This document shows, piece after piece, positions 1-5,178 of a stretch of DNA of 5,178 bases (positions within the stretch are counted from its first letter, which is position 1; each line of letters opens with the position of its first letter). The position numbers and the translations under genes are program-made. The notes under the pieces were generated by a model that was given only the letters and a program-made list of their open reading frames with translations, did not search any database and was not told the origin of the DNA. Origin of the DNA: Lachnoclostridium sp. UBA933 (GTDB lineage Bacteria > Bacillota > Clostridia > Lachnospirales > Lachnospiraceae); assembly GCA_002293545.1 (NCBI GenBank), contig DBDL01000019.1:1-5178 (forward strand), given 5' to 3'.

Positions 1-1
1 A

Positions 2-76
2 TATTACCCGCGTATCGCCGGTCTGGCATTTAGGGGGCGGCGCGCCAAAAAACGGAAAGGTACAAATCATGATTGA
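2..76 (+). other. possible 3' end of an upstream gene, overlapping the start of the aminopeptidase
   Basis: The reading frame starting at base 2 is open from the window edge and ends at a TGA at 74-76, eight bases into the next gene. It would encode a short tail rich in Arg and Lys that I do not recognise. Two rivals exist. The frame from base 1 stops at a TAG at 31-33, and the frame from base 3 is open and in phase with the aminopeptidase but has no ATG, GTG or TTG before base 69. The stretch is more GC-rich than the rest of the window and contains the 8-base palindrome GGCGCGCC at 39-46 followed by six A residues. With so few codons, the correct frame cannot be decided; it may simply be leader DNA. 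No convincing promoter is visible. Confidence 0.2.
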
Positions 77-2111
77 AACAGGACAAAACTTAGAAGAACG
101 GTTTCATCTGGCAAAAGACCGGATTGCACAAATACAAAAAGAATGCCTGATTGATGAAAAATATGAGGCGTATTTTGTCTTTAAATCCATCTTTTTTGAA
201 CGGATTTTAGAGATTATCAATATTATGTCCGATGGAAAACGGGATTTGCAGAGCGAAGAACTGCTGAGAGGATATTGTGATTTCTTTTATGATCCGCTCA
301 GGGAAGAAAACTATAATGTAAATTACGGGAATCCCGTCTATGCGAACAAGCTTTTCGGAAAAGAAGTCGGGGAATATCTGTGCTGCCTCCACGCACACAT
401 CAGAGGTACGATATTTTATGCCTATCAGAACCGTTTAGAGCCGGTTTTACTTAGGATGGAGCTTTTTCTGCAAGTCTATATGAAATTCATTGAGCTGTCG
501 GGTGCGAAGGAATCTGAAATCAGCAAAGCGTTAAAATCCATTATATATCACGAAATGTATGATTATAGTAACCTGATGATCCGCGATTCACTGGAGGAGC
601 TTTTAAATCCGGATTGCAGTCATGCCGTTGATATTATCATGAACAGTAATTTATCGGATACAAAATACTTATATTATTACGGATTGAACGTAACATCAAA
701 TGAAATTCTGACAGCGGAATATTTAGGCAGTTTGCCGGATCATGAACTGGCGGCTATGGCAAGAACGTATACGGAGGCTTATAAACAAGGCTTTTTAGAA
801 GCGGGGATCGACTTGTCCCAAAAATCGAATGTCGAAATCCGGTACCATCTTGGGTTTGAGGCGATGGTCAGGCAGGCAATCATACAGTTCAGGGAAATGG
901 GCTTGAACCCCATCATACGCTTTTTGACAAACACACAAAGTCTGGGCGTAAAAACAACTCCCGCAAACCGGCAATATTTATTTGACCATAAATTTGACGA
1001 AGGTCTGTACGTAAACCAAGCCTTAGCGAAGAAGCGTCTGAAAGAATGGGAACAGGGATATGAAGAAAGAAAAGAGCTGGCGCGTGTTTATGCCGGACCG
1101 GCTGTTATTGAGGCGTTTGGAGAAGATACCTTTTCACCTGTCATTCATCCTGAACGGACGGTATTAAGCGGGGAACAGGAAAAAATCAAAGTGGAATACG
1201 AACGGACGCTGTTATTAATACGCAACCGATATATCCCTTACGATAAATACAGTTATTCCATTATCGCTTATCCGATTCCGGAAATCGGTGAAAACTATAA
1301 GGAGATTTTTCAGAAAACCATAGAAGTCAATACACTGGATATCAACCAGTACCGTAAAATCCAGGAATGCCTGATACACGCTTTGGACGAAGGGGATTAT
1401 GTTACCGTTACCGGAAAGGACGGAAACCGGACAAATATAAAAATTATGCTGCATGAGCTAAAGGATAAGGAGAAAGAAACAAACTTTGAAAATTGTCTTG
1501 CGGATGTAAACATTCCGGTGGGAGAAATATTTACTTCACCGGTGCTTACGGGAACCGAAGGTACGCTGCATGTAAAAAATGTTTATCTGAATGAGTTTGA
1601 TTATGAAAACCTGGTACTGGAATTTAAAGACGGCGTCATTACGGAATATAGTTGTACAAACTATGAAGCTCCGGAAGAGAATAAAAAGTTTATCAGGCAA
1701 AACTTATTGAAAAGCCGGGATACCCTGCCGATCGGTGAATTTGCAATCGGGACGAACACCACCGCTTATCAGATGGGGAAGATGTTTCATATCGAAAGAA
1801 AGCTGCCGATTCTGATTGCCGAAAAGACCGGTCCGCATTTTGCAATCGGCGACACCTGCTTCTTAATGAGGGAAGATTCGGTTGTCACAAATCCGGACGG
1901 AAAAGAAGTAATTGCAAAAGACAATGAATTTACGGTTTTTCGTCATACAGAGATTGAAAAAGCATACTTTAATTGCCATACGGATATCACAATATCATAT
2001 GACGAGTTAGGAGATATTCTTGTTCATACAAACGAGGGAAAGGAAATACCGCTGATTCGGGAGGGCAGATTTGTTCTTCCCGGAACGGAAGAATTAAATA
2101 AGAACCTGTAG
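69..2111 (+). CDS. M29-like metallo-aminopeptidase (leucyl aminopeptidase / aminopeptidase T type), long form
   Basis: This is probably a cytoplasmic metal-dependent aminopeptidase that removes N-terminal residues from peptides. The C-terminal part carries the family pattern in order: NIPVGEIFTSP with Glu486, IGEFAIGTN with Glu557, EKTGPHFAIGD with His590, and HTDITI with His637 and Asp639. These match the five metal ligands (Glu, Glu, His, His, Asp) known from M29 enzymes such as staphylococcal AmpS. At 680 residues it is much longer than the usual roughly 410-residue members; about the first 270 residues, acidic and aromatic-rich, match nothing I recognise. Short M29 enzymes have a catalytic Tyr seven residues after the His ligand, and here that place reads Cys597-Phe598, so activity is not certain. 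The ATG at 69 is chosen because AAAGG lies eight bases upstream and no start codon precedes it in frame within the window. It ends in TAG 12 bases before purE, suggesting co-transcription. Confidence 0.85.
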   Translation: MIETGQNLEERFHLAKDRIAQIQKECLIDEKYEAYFVFKSIFFERILEIINIMSDGKRDLQSEELLRGYCDFFYDPLREENYNVNYGNPVYANKLFGKEVGEYLCCLHAHIRGTIFYAYQNRLEPVLLRMELFLQVYMKFIELSGAKESEISKALKSIIYHEMYDYSNLMIRDSLEELLNPDCSHAVDIIMNSNLSDTKYLYYYGLNVTSNEILTAEYLGSLPDHELAAMARTYTEAYKQGFLEAGIDLSQKSNVEIRYHLGFEAMVRQAIIQFREMGLNPIIRFLTNTQSLGVKTTPANRQYLFDHKFDEGLYVNQALAKKRLKEWEQGYEERKELARVYAGPAVIEAFGEDTFSPVIHPERTVLSGEQEKIKVEYERTLLLIRNRYIPYDKYSYSIIAYPIPEIGENYKEIFQKTIEVNTLDINQYRKIQECLIHALDEGDYVTVTGKDGNRTNIKIMLHELKDKEKETNFENCLADVNIPVGEIFTSPVLTGTEGTLHVKNVYLNEFDYENLVLEFKDGVITEYSCTNYEAPEENKKFIRQNLLKSRDTLPIGEFAIGTNTTAYQMGKMFHIERKLPILIAEKTGPHFAIGDTCFLMREDSVVTNPDGKEVIAKDNEFTVFRHTEIEKAYFNCHTDITISYDELGDILVHTNEGKEIPLIREGRFVLPGTEELNKNL

Positions 2112-2115
2112 GAGG
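2110..2115 (+). promoter_or_regulatory. ribosome binding site of purE, overlapping the preceding stop codon
   Basis: A perfect AGGAGG sits eight bases before the purE ATG. Its first two bases are the last two of the aminopeptidase TAG stop, so ribosomes finishing the first gene end on the purE initiation site. That favours translational coupling of the two genes. Confidence 0.8.
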
Positions 2116-2123
2116 AAAAGGAC

Positions 2124-2636
2124 ATGACAAAAGTAGGTATTTTAATGGGAAGTGATTCGGACTTGCCTGTTATGAAAAAAGCAGCGAAAATGCTTGAGAA
2201 ATTCGGAATTGAGTATGAAATGACAATTATTTCAGCTCACCGTATGCCGGATATTTTTGTGGATTATGCATCCAAGGCAGAAGAAAGAGGGATTGAGGTA
2301 TTGATTGCCGGAGCGGGGGGAGCCGCTCATTTGCCGGGAATGTGTGCGGCATTGTTTTCACTGCCGGTAATCGGCATCCCCATTTGCACAAAATCAGTCG
2401 GAGGAGTGGATTCCCTGTATTCCATCGTACAGATGCCGGCAGGGATTCCCGTTGCCACCGTCGCCATAGACGGAGCCGCCAACGCGGGGATATTGGCGGC
2501 AAAGATATTGGCGGTGGGGGATAAGGAGCTGCGGAAGAAATTGAAAGAATACTCGGAAGAGATGAAAAACGGTGTGATGCATAAGGCAGAGAAGCTTCAG
2601 AAAATAGGGTATGAGGAGTACATCGGAGGTATGTGA
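2124..2636 (+). CDS. purE: N5-carboxyaminoimidazole ribonucleotide mutase, class I PurE
   Basis: PurE converts N5-CAIR to CAIR in de novo purine synthesis, in the cytoplasm, normally as an octamer and paired with PurK. The 170-residue product has the usual length and motifs: GSDSDLPVM (residues 9-17) binding substrate phosphate, SAHRMPD (37-43) with the catalytic His39, GAGGAAHLPGM (63-73), and GVDSLYSIVQMPAGIPVAT (94-112). The last block and the SAHR motif are typical of class I mutases as opposed to class II AIR carboxylases. The start is fixed by AGGAGG eight bases upstream. It lies 12 bases after the aminopeptidase and 23 bases before a flavin-fold protein gene. No purK, purC or other purine gene is next to it here, although in many Clostridia purE leads a pur operon. 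The protein looks intact, and no purine riboswitch can be seen. Confidence 0.97.
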   Translation: MTKVGILMGSDSDLPVMKKAAKMLEKFGIEYEMTIISAHRMPDIFVDYASKAEERGIEVLIAGAGGAAHLPGMCAALFSLPVIGIPICTKSVGGVDSLYSIVQMPAGIPVATVAIDGAANAGILAAKILAVGDKELRKKLKEYSEEMKNGVMHKAEKLQKIGYEEYIGGM

Positions 2637-2646
2637 TAAAATATAC

Positions 2647-2651
2647 GGAGG
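2647..2651 (+). promoter_or_regulatory. ribosome binding site that sets the start of the flavin-fold protein
   Basis: GGAGG lies eight bases before the ATG at 2660, an ideal spacing. The longer alternative, a GTG at 2633, overlaps the purE stop and has a GGAGG (2625-2629) only three bases away, too close to work well. I therefore place the start at 2660. Confidence 0.75.
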
Positions 2652-2659
2652 TATGCTAT

Positions 2660-3103
2660 ATGATGCGCAATGCATTAAAAACAATTGGCCGCCTGATTGA
2701 CAAGCAAAAAGTTTCATTCATCAGCTCTGTGGACAGCGAGGGGTTCCCGAACACTAAGGCGATGCTGCCGCCCTGTGAAAGAGAGGGGATTAAAGTATTT
2801 TACTGGCATACAAACAGCCCCTCGATGAAAGTACGGCAATACCGGAATAACCCCAATGCCTGCATCTACTTTTGCGATAAACGTTTTTTCCGCGGAGTCA
2901 TGTTAAAAGGAACGATGGAAGTCCTGGAGGATGAAGAAATCAGGACAAAGCTTTGGAAAAATAGTTATTCAATGTATTACAAAGGCGGGAAAGACGGGGG
3001 AGATTTCATCATACTTAAATTTACGGCAGAAAGCGGCAGATTTTACAGCAATTTCAGTTCAGAGGATTTTACGCCCTCGTATGACAGCTCCGCTGATGAA
3101 TAA
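2660..3103 (+). CDS. pyridoxamine 5'-phosphate oxidase family protein (FMN-binding split barrel)
   Basis: This small 147-residue protein belongs to the FMN split-barrel group that includes pyridoxamine 5'-phosphate oxidases and general stress protein 26-like proteins. Its substrate cannot be told from the sequence. Typical features are a first strand pair around VSFISSVDSEGFPNTKAM (residues 18-35), the block VFYWHTNSPSMKVRQYRNNP (46-65) that in relatives binds the FMN phosphate, and the strand RGVMLKGTMEVLEDEEIR (78-95), followed by a helix with Trp99. The C-terminal strand FIILKFTAESGRFYS (116-130) closes the barrel. Cys39, Cys68 and Cys72 are present but form no recognised metal motif. There is no signal peptide, so it should be cytoplasmic. 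A second ATG follows the first directly (2663) and could serve instead. It is the last gene of the plus-strand set. A true pyridoxamine-phosphate oxidase would be longer (about 200 residues), so a role in B6 synthesis should not be assumed. Confidence 0.88.
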   Translation: MMRNALKTIGRLIDKQKVSFISSVDSEGFPNTKAMLPPCEREGIKVFYWHTNSPSMKVRQYRNNPNACIYFCDKRFFRGVMLKGTMEVLEDEEIRTKLWKNSYSMYYKGGKDGGDFIILKFTAESGRFYSNFSSEDFTPSYDSSADE

Positions 3104-3130
3104 TACACGAATCATTAAAAGGAACAGAAT

Positions 3131-3163
3131 ATGGGATATAACCCATTAAAAGGATTATAATCC
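3131..3163. other. small hairpin and 12-bp palindrome after the plus-strand operon
   Basis: ATGGG at 3131-3135 pairs with CCCAT at 3142-3146 across a six-base loop. It is followed by the perfect 12-base palindrome GGATTATAATCC at 3152-3163. Both lie shortly after the stop codon at 3103. They are AT-rich, with no clear run of T directly after either, so they are weak as terminators. The palindrome could be a protein binding site or chance. Confidence 0.4.
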
Positions 3164-3170
3164 GGTTTCA

Positions 3171-3257
3171 AAAAGAATGTCCCCAGGGTGTTCAAATGAC
3201 AGGAATGGGTTTTCAGACACACCCTAAGTCGTATGATGACTTTTGGGACATTCTCTT
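3171..3257. repeat. 87-base inverted-repeat element with three-way-junction fold; MITE-like or terminator-like
   Basis: The ends form an inverted repeat. AGAATGTCCC (3174-3183) is the exact complement of GGGACATTCT (3245-3254), and it extends to 12 of 13 matches over 3171-3183 and 3245-3257. Inside, AGGGTGT (3185-3191) pairs with ACACCCT (3219-3225), and directly next to it AAGTC (3226-3230) pairs with GACTT (3238-3242). The linkers are one, zero and two bases, so the whole folds as a compact Y. It contains no gene. It lies between convergent genes, about 40 bases past the minus-strand carboxypeptidase stop. Read on the minus strand, the outer stem is followed by a run of five T, so it could end that transcript; the plus-strand side has no T-run. 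The matched ends without coding content also resemble a miniature transposable element, but I see no clear target-site duplication. The structure is seen directly; its function is inferred. Confidence 0.6.
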
Positions 3258-3264
3258 GTAAATC

Positions 3265-3296
3265 TATTATGTGAACTTATTATGTGAACCTATTAT
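3265..3296. repeat. 13-bp direct tandem repeat, about 2.5 copies, reaching the carboxypeptidase stop codon
   Basis: The unit TATTATGTGAAC plus one variable base occurs at 3265-3277 and 3278-3290, and the first six bases occur again at 3291-3296. The third, partial copy includes the stop codon of the minus-strand gene (complement of 3293-3295). The pattern fits slippage duplication just outside the coding end. No function is evident. Confidence 0.75.
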
Positions 3297-3841
3297 TTAT
3301 AGCACTTAAAGAACTGCTTTACCAGTTGGGAAAGATTATCCAGATAGTTCGCTTTTTTAATATCGGCACAGGAAACAATGTTTACCCGTCCCAGCTCATT
3401 CCCGTCCAGCGTATATATAATTTCGCCGACAGGTTCGCCCTTGCTTATCGGAGCCTTAATATTTTCGTGGTATTTCACTTCGGATTTGATTTTTTCGGGT
3501 TCCACGTTTTTGGTAAAAGTATGTGTAAACGGCTTTTCCGGTTGGACAACGATTCTCCTTGCCACGCCGCCGGTTATTTTTTGAGGCTCAAAGGCAAGCT
3601 TCTTATGGTCGTCTTTAAAGAGAGTGCAGTTGGCAAAGCCGTAGTCTAACAGGGAGGCGGCTTCCGAAAATCTGGATTTATGGTCGGGGGCAGCCATAAC
3701 AACGGCAATCAGGTCCATGCCGTCACGGTTTGCCGTTGCACTCAGACAGTATTTGGCTTTGCTGGTAGAACCCGTTTTTAAACCGGTAATTCCCTTATAA
3801 AACCGCGCTAATTTATTCGTATTGGTAAGTCCGAATTCCGA

Positions 3842-3844
3842 CTA
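3842..3844 (-). other. premature in-frame amber stop in the carboxypeptidase gene
   Basis: Reading the minus strand, the frame gives HVTKKG, then TAG, then SEFGLTNTNKLARFYKG and GLKTGSTSKAKYC without any shift. The sequence on both sides is typical S11 carboxypeptidase. One base change would restore a sense codon; GAG (Glu), CAG (Gln) or AAG (Lys) are the simplest ancestors. TAG also ends the aminopeptidase gene at 2109-2111, so nothing suggests that TAG is generally read as an amino acid in this organism. Confidence 0.9.
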
Positions 3845-4423
3845 ACCCTTTTTCGTGACATGAGTAATCGTATCCATCCAAACGGTTGAGTATTTGCTGA
3901 CCTCCGGATGCTTTGTAATCAATTCCCTTGACATAAGCGCCACGTCATAAGCGCTTGTATAATGACCGGACTTGATATCGTCATCCAGACCGGAGCAGTT
4001 TTTAAAGTTTGTGTGTTCCATTCCCAAGTCTTTTGCTTTCTGATTCATTTGCTTTACAAATTCGGTTTCCGAGCCGGAGATGTGTTCTGCCATAGCGGCA
4101 GCGGCATCGTTGGCACTGGCAATCGCAATACATTTGATCATATCGTTTACGGTTTGGGTTTCCCCCACTTCGAGGTATACTTGGGAACCGCCCATACCGG
4201 CAGCATATTCACTTACGGTTACAGGGTCTTCAAGCTTGATTTTACCGTTTTTAAGGGCTTCAAAAATGAGGACCAGCGTCATTACTTTTGTAATACTGGC
4301 AGGCACCAGTTCCTTGTCTTTATCTTTATCATATAACACTTCTCCGGTTGAACCCTCCATAAGTACGGCGGAGGCGGCATTTACCGGAACGGTGTCCTCC
4401 TGGCTGTTCCCGTCGCTTTTTTC

Positions 4424-4558
4424 TTTTTTTTTCGCTTCTGTTTTGCTTTCGTTACCTTCTTCCTTTTTCACTTCCGTATTACTTTCGTTGCTGCCGTCTT
4501 TTTTCACTTCCGTATTATTTTCGTTGCTGCCGTCTTTTTTTACTTCTGTGTTACTGCC
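4424..4558 (-). repeat. 36-bp (12-residue) repeats encoding the Lys/Glu/Asn linker of the carboxypeptidase
   Basis: Residues 57-101 are built from a 12-residue unit of the form GSNExNTEVKKD: one shortened copy (57-65), two near-perfect copies (66-77 and 78-89) and a degenerate copy (90-101). At the DNA level the two central copies are almost identical, which suggests recent duplication. The segment is hydrophilic and probably disordered. It would form a flexible spacer between the membrane or wall entry point and the catalytic domain. Copy number may vary between strains. Confidence 0.85.
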
Positions 4559-4811
4559 GTTATTTTCGTTTTTTTTCTCCCCCTTTTTTTCTTCGGTCTG
4601 TTCCTCATTTTTTATTTTCTTTTCTTCCGCCGTGATAGTTACCGGTGTCATTAAGCTTAAGAACAGGGTAAAGCATACAATATAAGAAATGATACACTTG
4701 CCTATTGATGAAAACTTGCCTTTCATAATAAATCCCTCATTTTACTTGATAAATGTTATGTTAATTAAATATAGTGCAAAAGCCTTAAAAATATGATAGA
4801 ATGTTGGAGGA

Positions 4812-5153
4812 TTATTCTGTAACCGTTACTTTGCAGGACAGACGGGTATCATCTTGTGTTACGGTTATAATTGCAGTTCCTTTTCTGCGGGCTGTCACTT
4901 TTCCGGTAAAGCGGACACTAGCCACTTTAAAGTCACTTGATTTATAGGAAACGCGTTTATTTGTTCCGCTTATGTACAGCATAAAACTTTCTCCCACTTT
5001 TAATTTGGCAGTTCTCTTGTTCAAGTGTTTCTTTCCATGAAGCACAATGACAGGGTTGGTATGGGCGAAACGAGTATGAGGATAGATGATGACACAGAGA
5101 AGAACAAAAGCCAATATATAGAGTAAAACGTTTGCACCGAGTTTATATTTCAT
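4812..5153 (-). CDS. small membrane-anchored protein with one bacterial Ig-like (Big_2-type) domain
   Basis: The 113-residue product starts MKYK and has one hydrophobic segment (residues 7-24, NVLLYILAFVLLCVIIY), either a membrane anchor or an uncleaved signal. After a basic stretch (39-50) comes a single Big_2-like domain (about 49-112). Its hallmarks are LKVGESFML, YKSSDFKVASV, TGKVTARRKGTAIITVT and SCKVTV. Such domains are common in surface proteins of Gram-positive bacteria, but a protein with only one copy has no known specific role. The start at 5153 is preferred because GGGGA (5159-5163) lies five bases upstream. An in-frame ATG at 5165 would add four residues but has no ribosome binding site, and the frame stays open to the window edge, so a start beyond it cannot be excluded. 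It precedes the carboxypeptidase gene on the same strand by 85 bases with no terminator seen. A shared envelope role is an inference. Confidence 0.75.
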   Translation of the reverse strand: MKYKLGANVLLYILAFVLLCVIIYPHTRFAHTNPVIVLHGKKHLNKRTAKLKVGESFMLYISGTNKRVSYKSSDFKVASVRFTGKVTARRKGTAIITVTQDDTRLSCKVTVTE

Positions 5154-5178
5154 TTTAATCCCCATTCTTGCGCACGTA

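Larger units (their letters stand above)
3293..4726 (-). pseudogene. D-alanyl-D-alanine carboxypeptidase (peptidase S11, PBP5/DacF-like), interrupted by one in-frame TAG
   Basis: Intact homologues are exported low-molecular-weight penicillin-binding proteins that trim the terminal D-Ala from peptidoglycan stem peptides. The frame covers 477 positions: a signal peptide (about 1-33, ending TITA), a Lys/Glu/Asn-rich repeat linker (34-112), the catalytic domain (about 115-345), and a C-terminal PBP5-type beta domain ending in a short amphipathic helix (KANYLDNLSQLVKQFFKCYK) that may hold it to the membrane. Active-site motifs are SITK (144-147, nucleophile Ser144), SAN (204-206) and KTG (317-319). 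Codon 295 is TAG, so the product as written is a 294-residue N-terminal piece (3842-4726) lacking KTG. The rest (3293-3841) stays in the same frame, with its first internal ATG at 3716-3718 and no good ribosome binding site. The start is supported by GAGGG seven bases upstream of the ATG. It lies 85 bases after the Ig-like gene on the same strand with no terminator between them, so the two may be co-transcribed. The domain assignment is secure. Whether the gene is truly dead depends on the stop being real. Confidence 0.88.

Noticed and set aside
39..50. GGCGCGCC palindrome plus A-run as a terminator of an upstream gene or a cloning scar
   Set aside because: The palindrome is only eight bases with no loop and the A-run is on the wrong strand for a plus-strand terminator; a single rare-cutter-like site is not evidence of engineering.
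2394..2717. 107-residue minus-strand open frame
   Set aside because: It lies opposite purE and the start of the flavin-fold gene, both of which are well supported.
3284..3649. 121-residue plus-strand open frame
   Set aside because: It is the shadow of the C-terminal carboxypeptidase domain, with no ribosome binding site and no recognisable motif.
3719..3841. Frameshift or insertion between the two halves of the carboxypeptidase
   Set aside because: Translating base by base from 3844 to 3716 stays in one frame and gives the expected conserved sequence, including KTG; only the stop codon interrupts it.
3842..3844. Amber stop read as pyrrolysine or another programmed recoding
   Set aside because: TAG is used as the ordinary stop of the aminopeptidase (2109-2111), the protein family has no known recoding, and no conserved hairpin or suppressor gene is visible. 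A mutation or base-call error is simpler.
4424..4558. CRISPR-like array
   Set aside because: The 36-bp repeats are contiguous, without spacers, and are in-frame coding repeats of a protein linker.
4080..4685. 201-residue plus-strand open frame rich in Ser, Phe and Leu
   Set aside because: It is antisense to the Lys/Glu/Asn repeat linker and catalytic domain of the carboxypeptidase; its composition merely mirrors those codons.
4753..4779. Sigma-A-like promoter for the carboxypeptidase (TTGCAC and TAACAT on the minus strand)
   Set aside because: The spacing is only 15 bases and the -10 match is poor; in such AT-rich DNA this is not above chance. I also found no convincing sporulation-type promoter.

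Overview
The window looks like chromosomal DNA of a low-to-moderate-GC Gram-positive anaerobe, most likely a Clostridia / Lachnospiraceae-type bacterium. This is inferred from strong AGGAGG-type ribosome binding sites, Lys/Glu-rich proteins, a long M29-type aminopeptidase, a class I PurE and a DacF-like D-Ala-D-Ala carboxypeptidase. No genus can be named from the sequence alone.

Layout: positions 69-3103 carry three tightly packed plus-strand genes that probably form one transcript. They are a 680-residue M29-like metallo-aminopeptidase, purE (N5-carboxyaminoimidazole ribonucleotide mutase) 12 bases later, and a small pyridoxamine-phosphate-oxidase-fold (FMN split-barrel) protein 23 bases after purE. 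Positions 3104-3292 lie between convergent genes and are rich in symmetry: a 5-bp hairpin, a 12-bp palindrome, an 87-base inverted-repeat element that can fold as a compact three-way junction, and a 13-bp tandem repeat running up to the stop codon of the next gene. Positions 3293-5153 hold two minus-strand genes for exported proteins. The upstream one is a small membrane-anchored Ig-like (Big_2-type) protein. The downstream one is a serine-type D-Ala-D-Ala carboxypeptidase (peptidase S11 / PBP5 family).

The main anomaly is that the carboxypeptidase reading frame is interrupted by one in-frame TAG at 3842-3844. The frame is otherwise open for all 477 positions, with no frameshift. The stop separates the SxxK and SxN active-site motifs from the KTG motif, so the truncated product should be inactive. 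This is most simply a recent nonsense mutation or a base-call error; readthrough is possible but unsupported. The second item of interest is the 87-base three-stem element between the convergent genes, which resembles a non-autonomous mobile element or a structured terminator.

Functionally, the plus-strand set is ordinary cytoplasmic metabolism (peptide turnover, purine synthesis, a flavin/B6-type enzyme). The minus-strand pair belongs to the cell envelope. I see no defence system, CRISPR array, rRNA, tRNA or complete transposase gene here.
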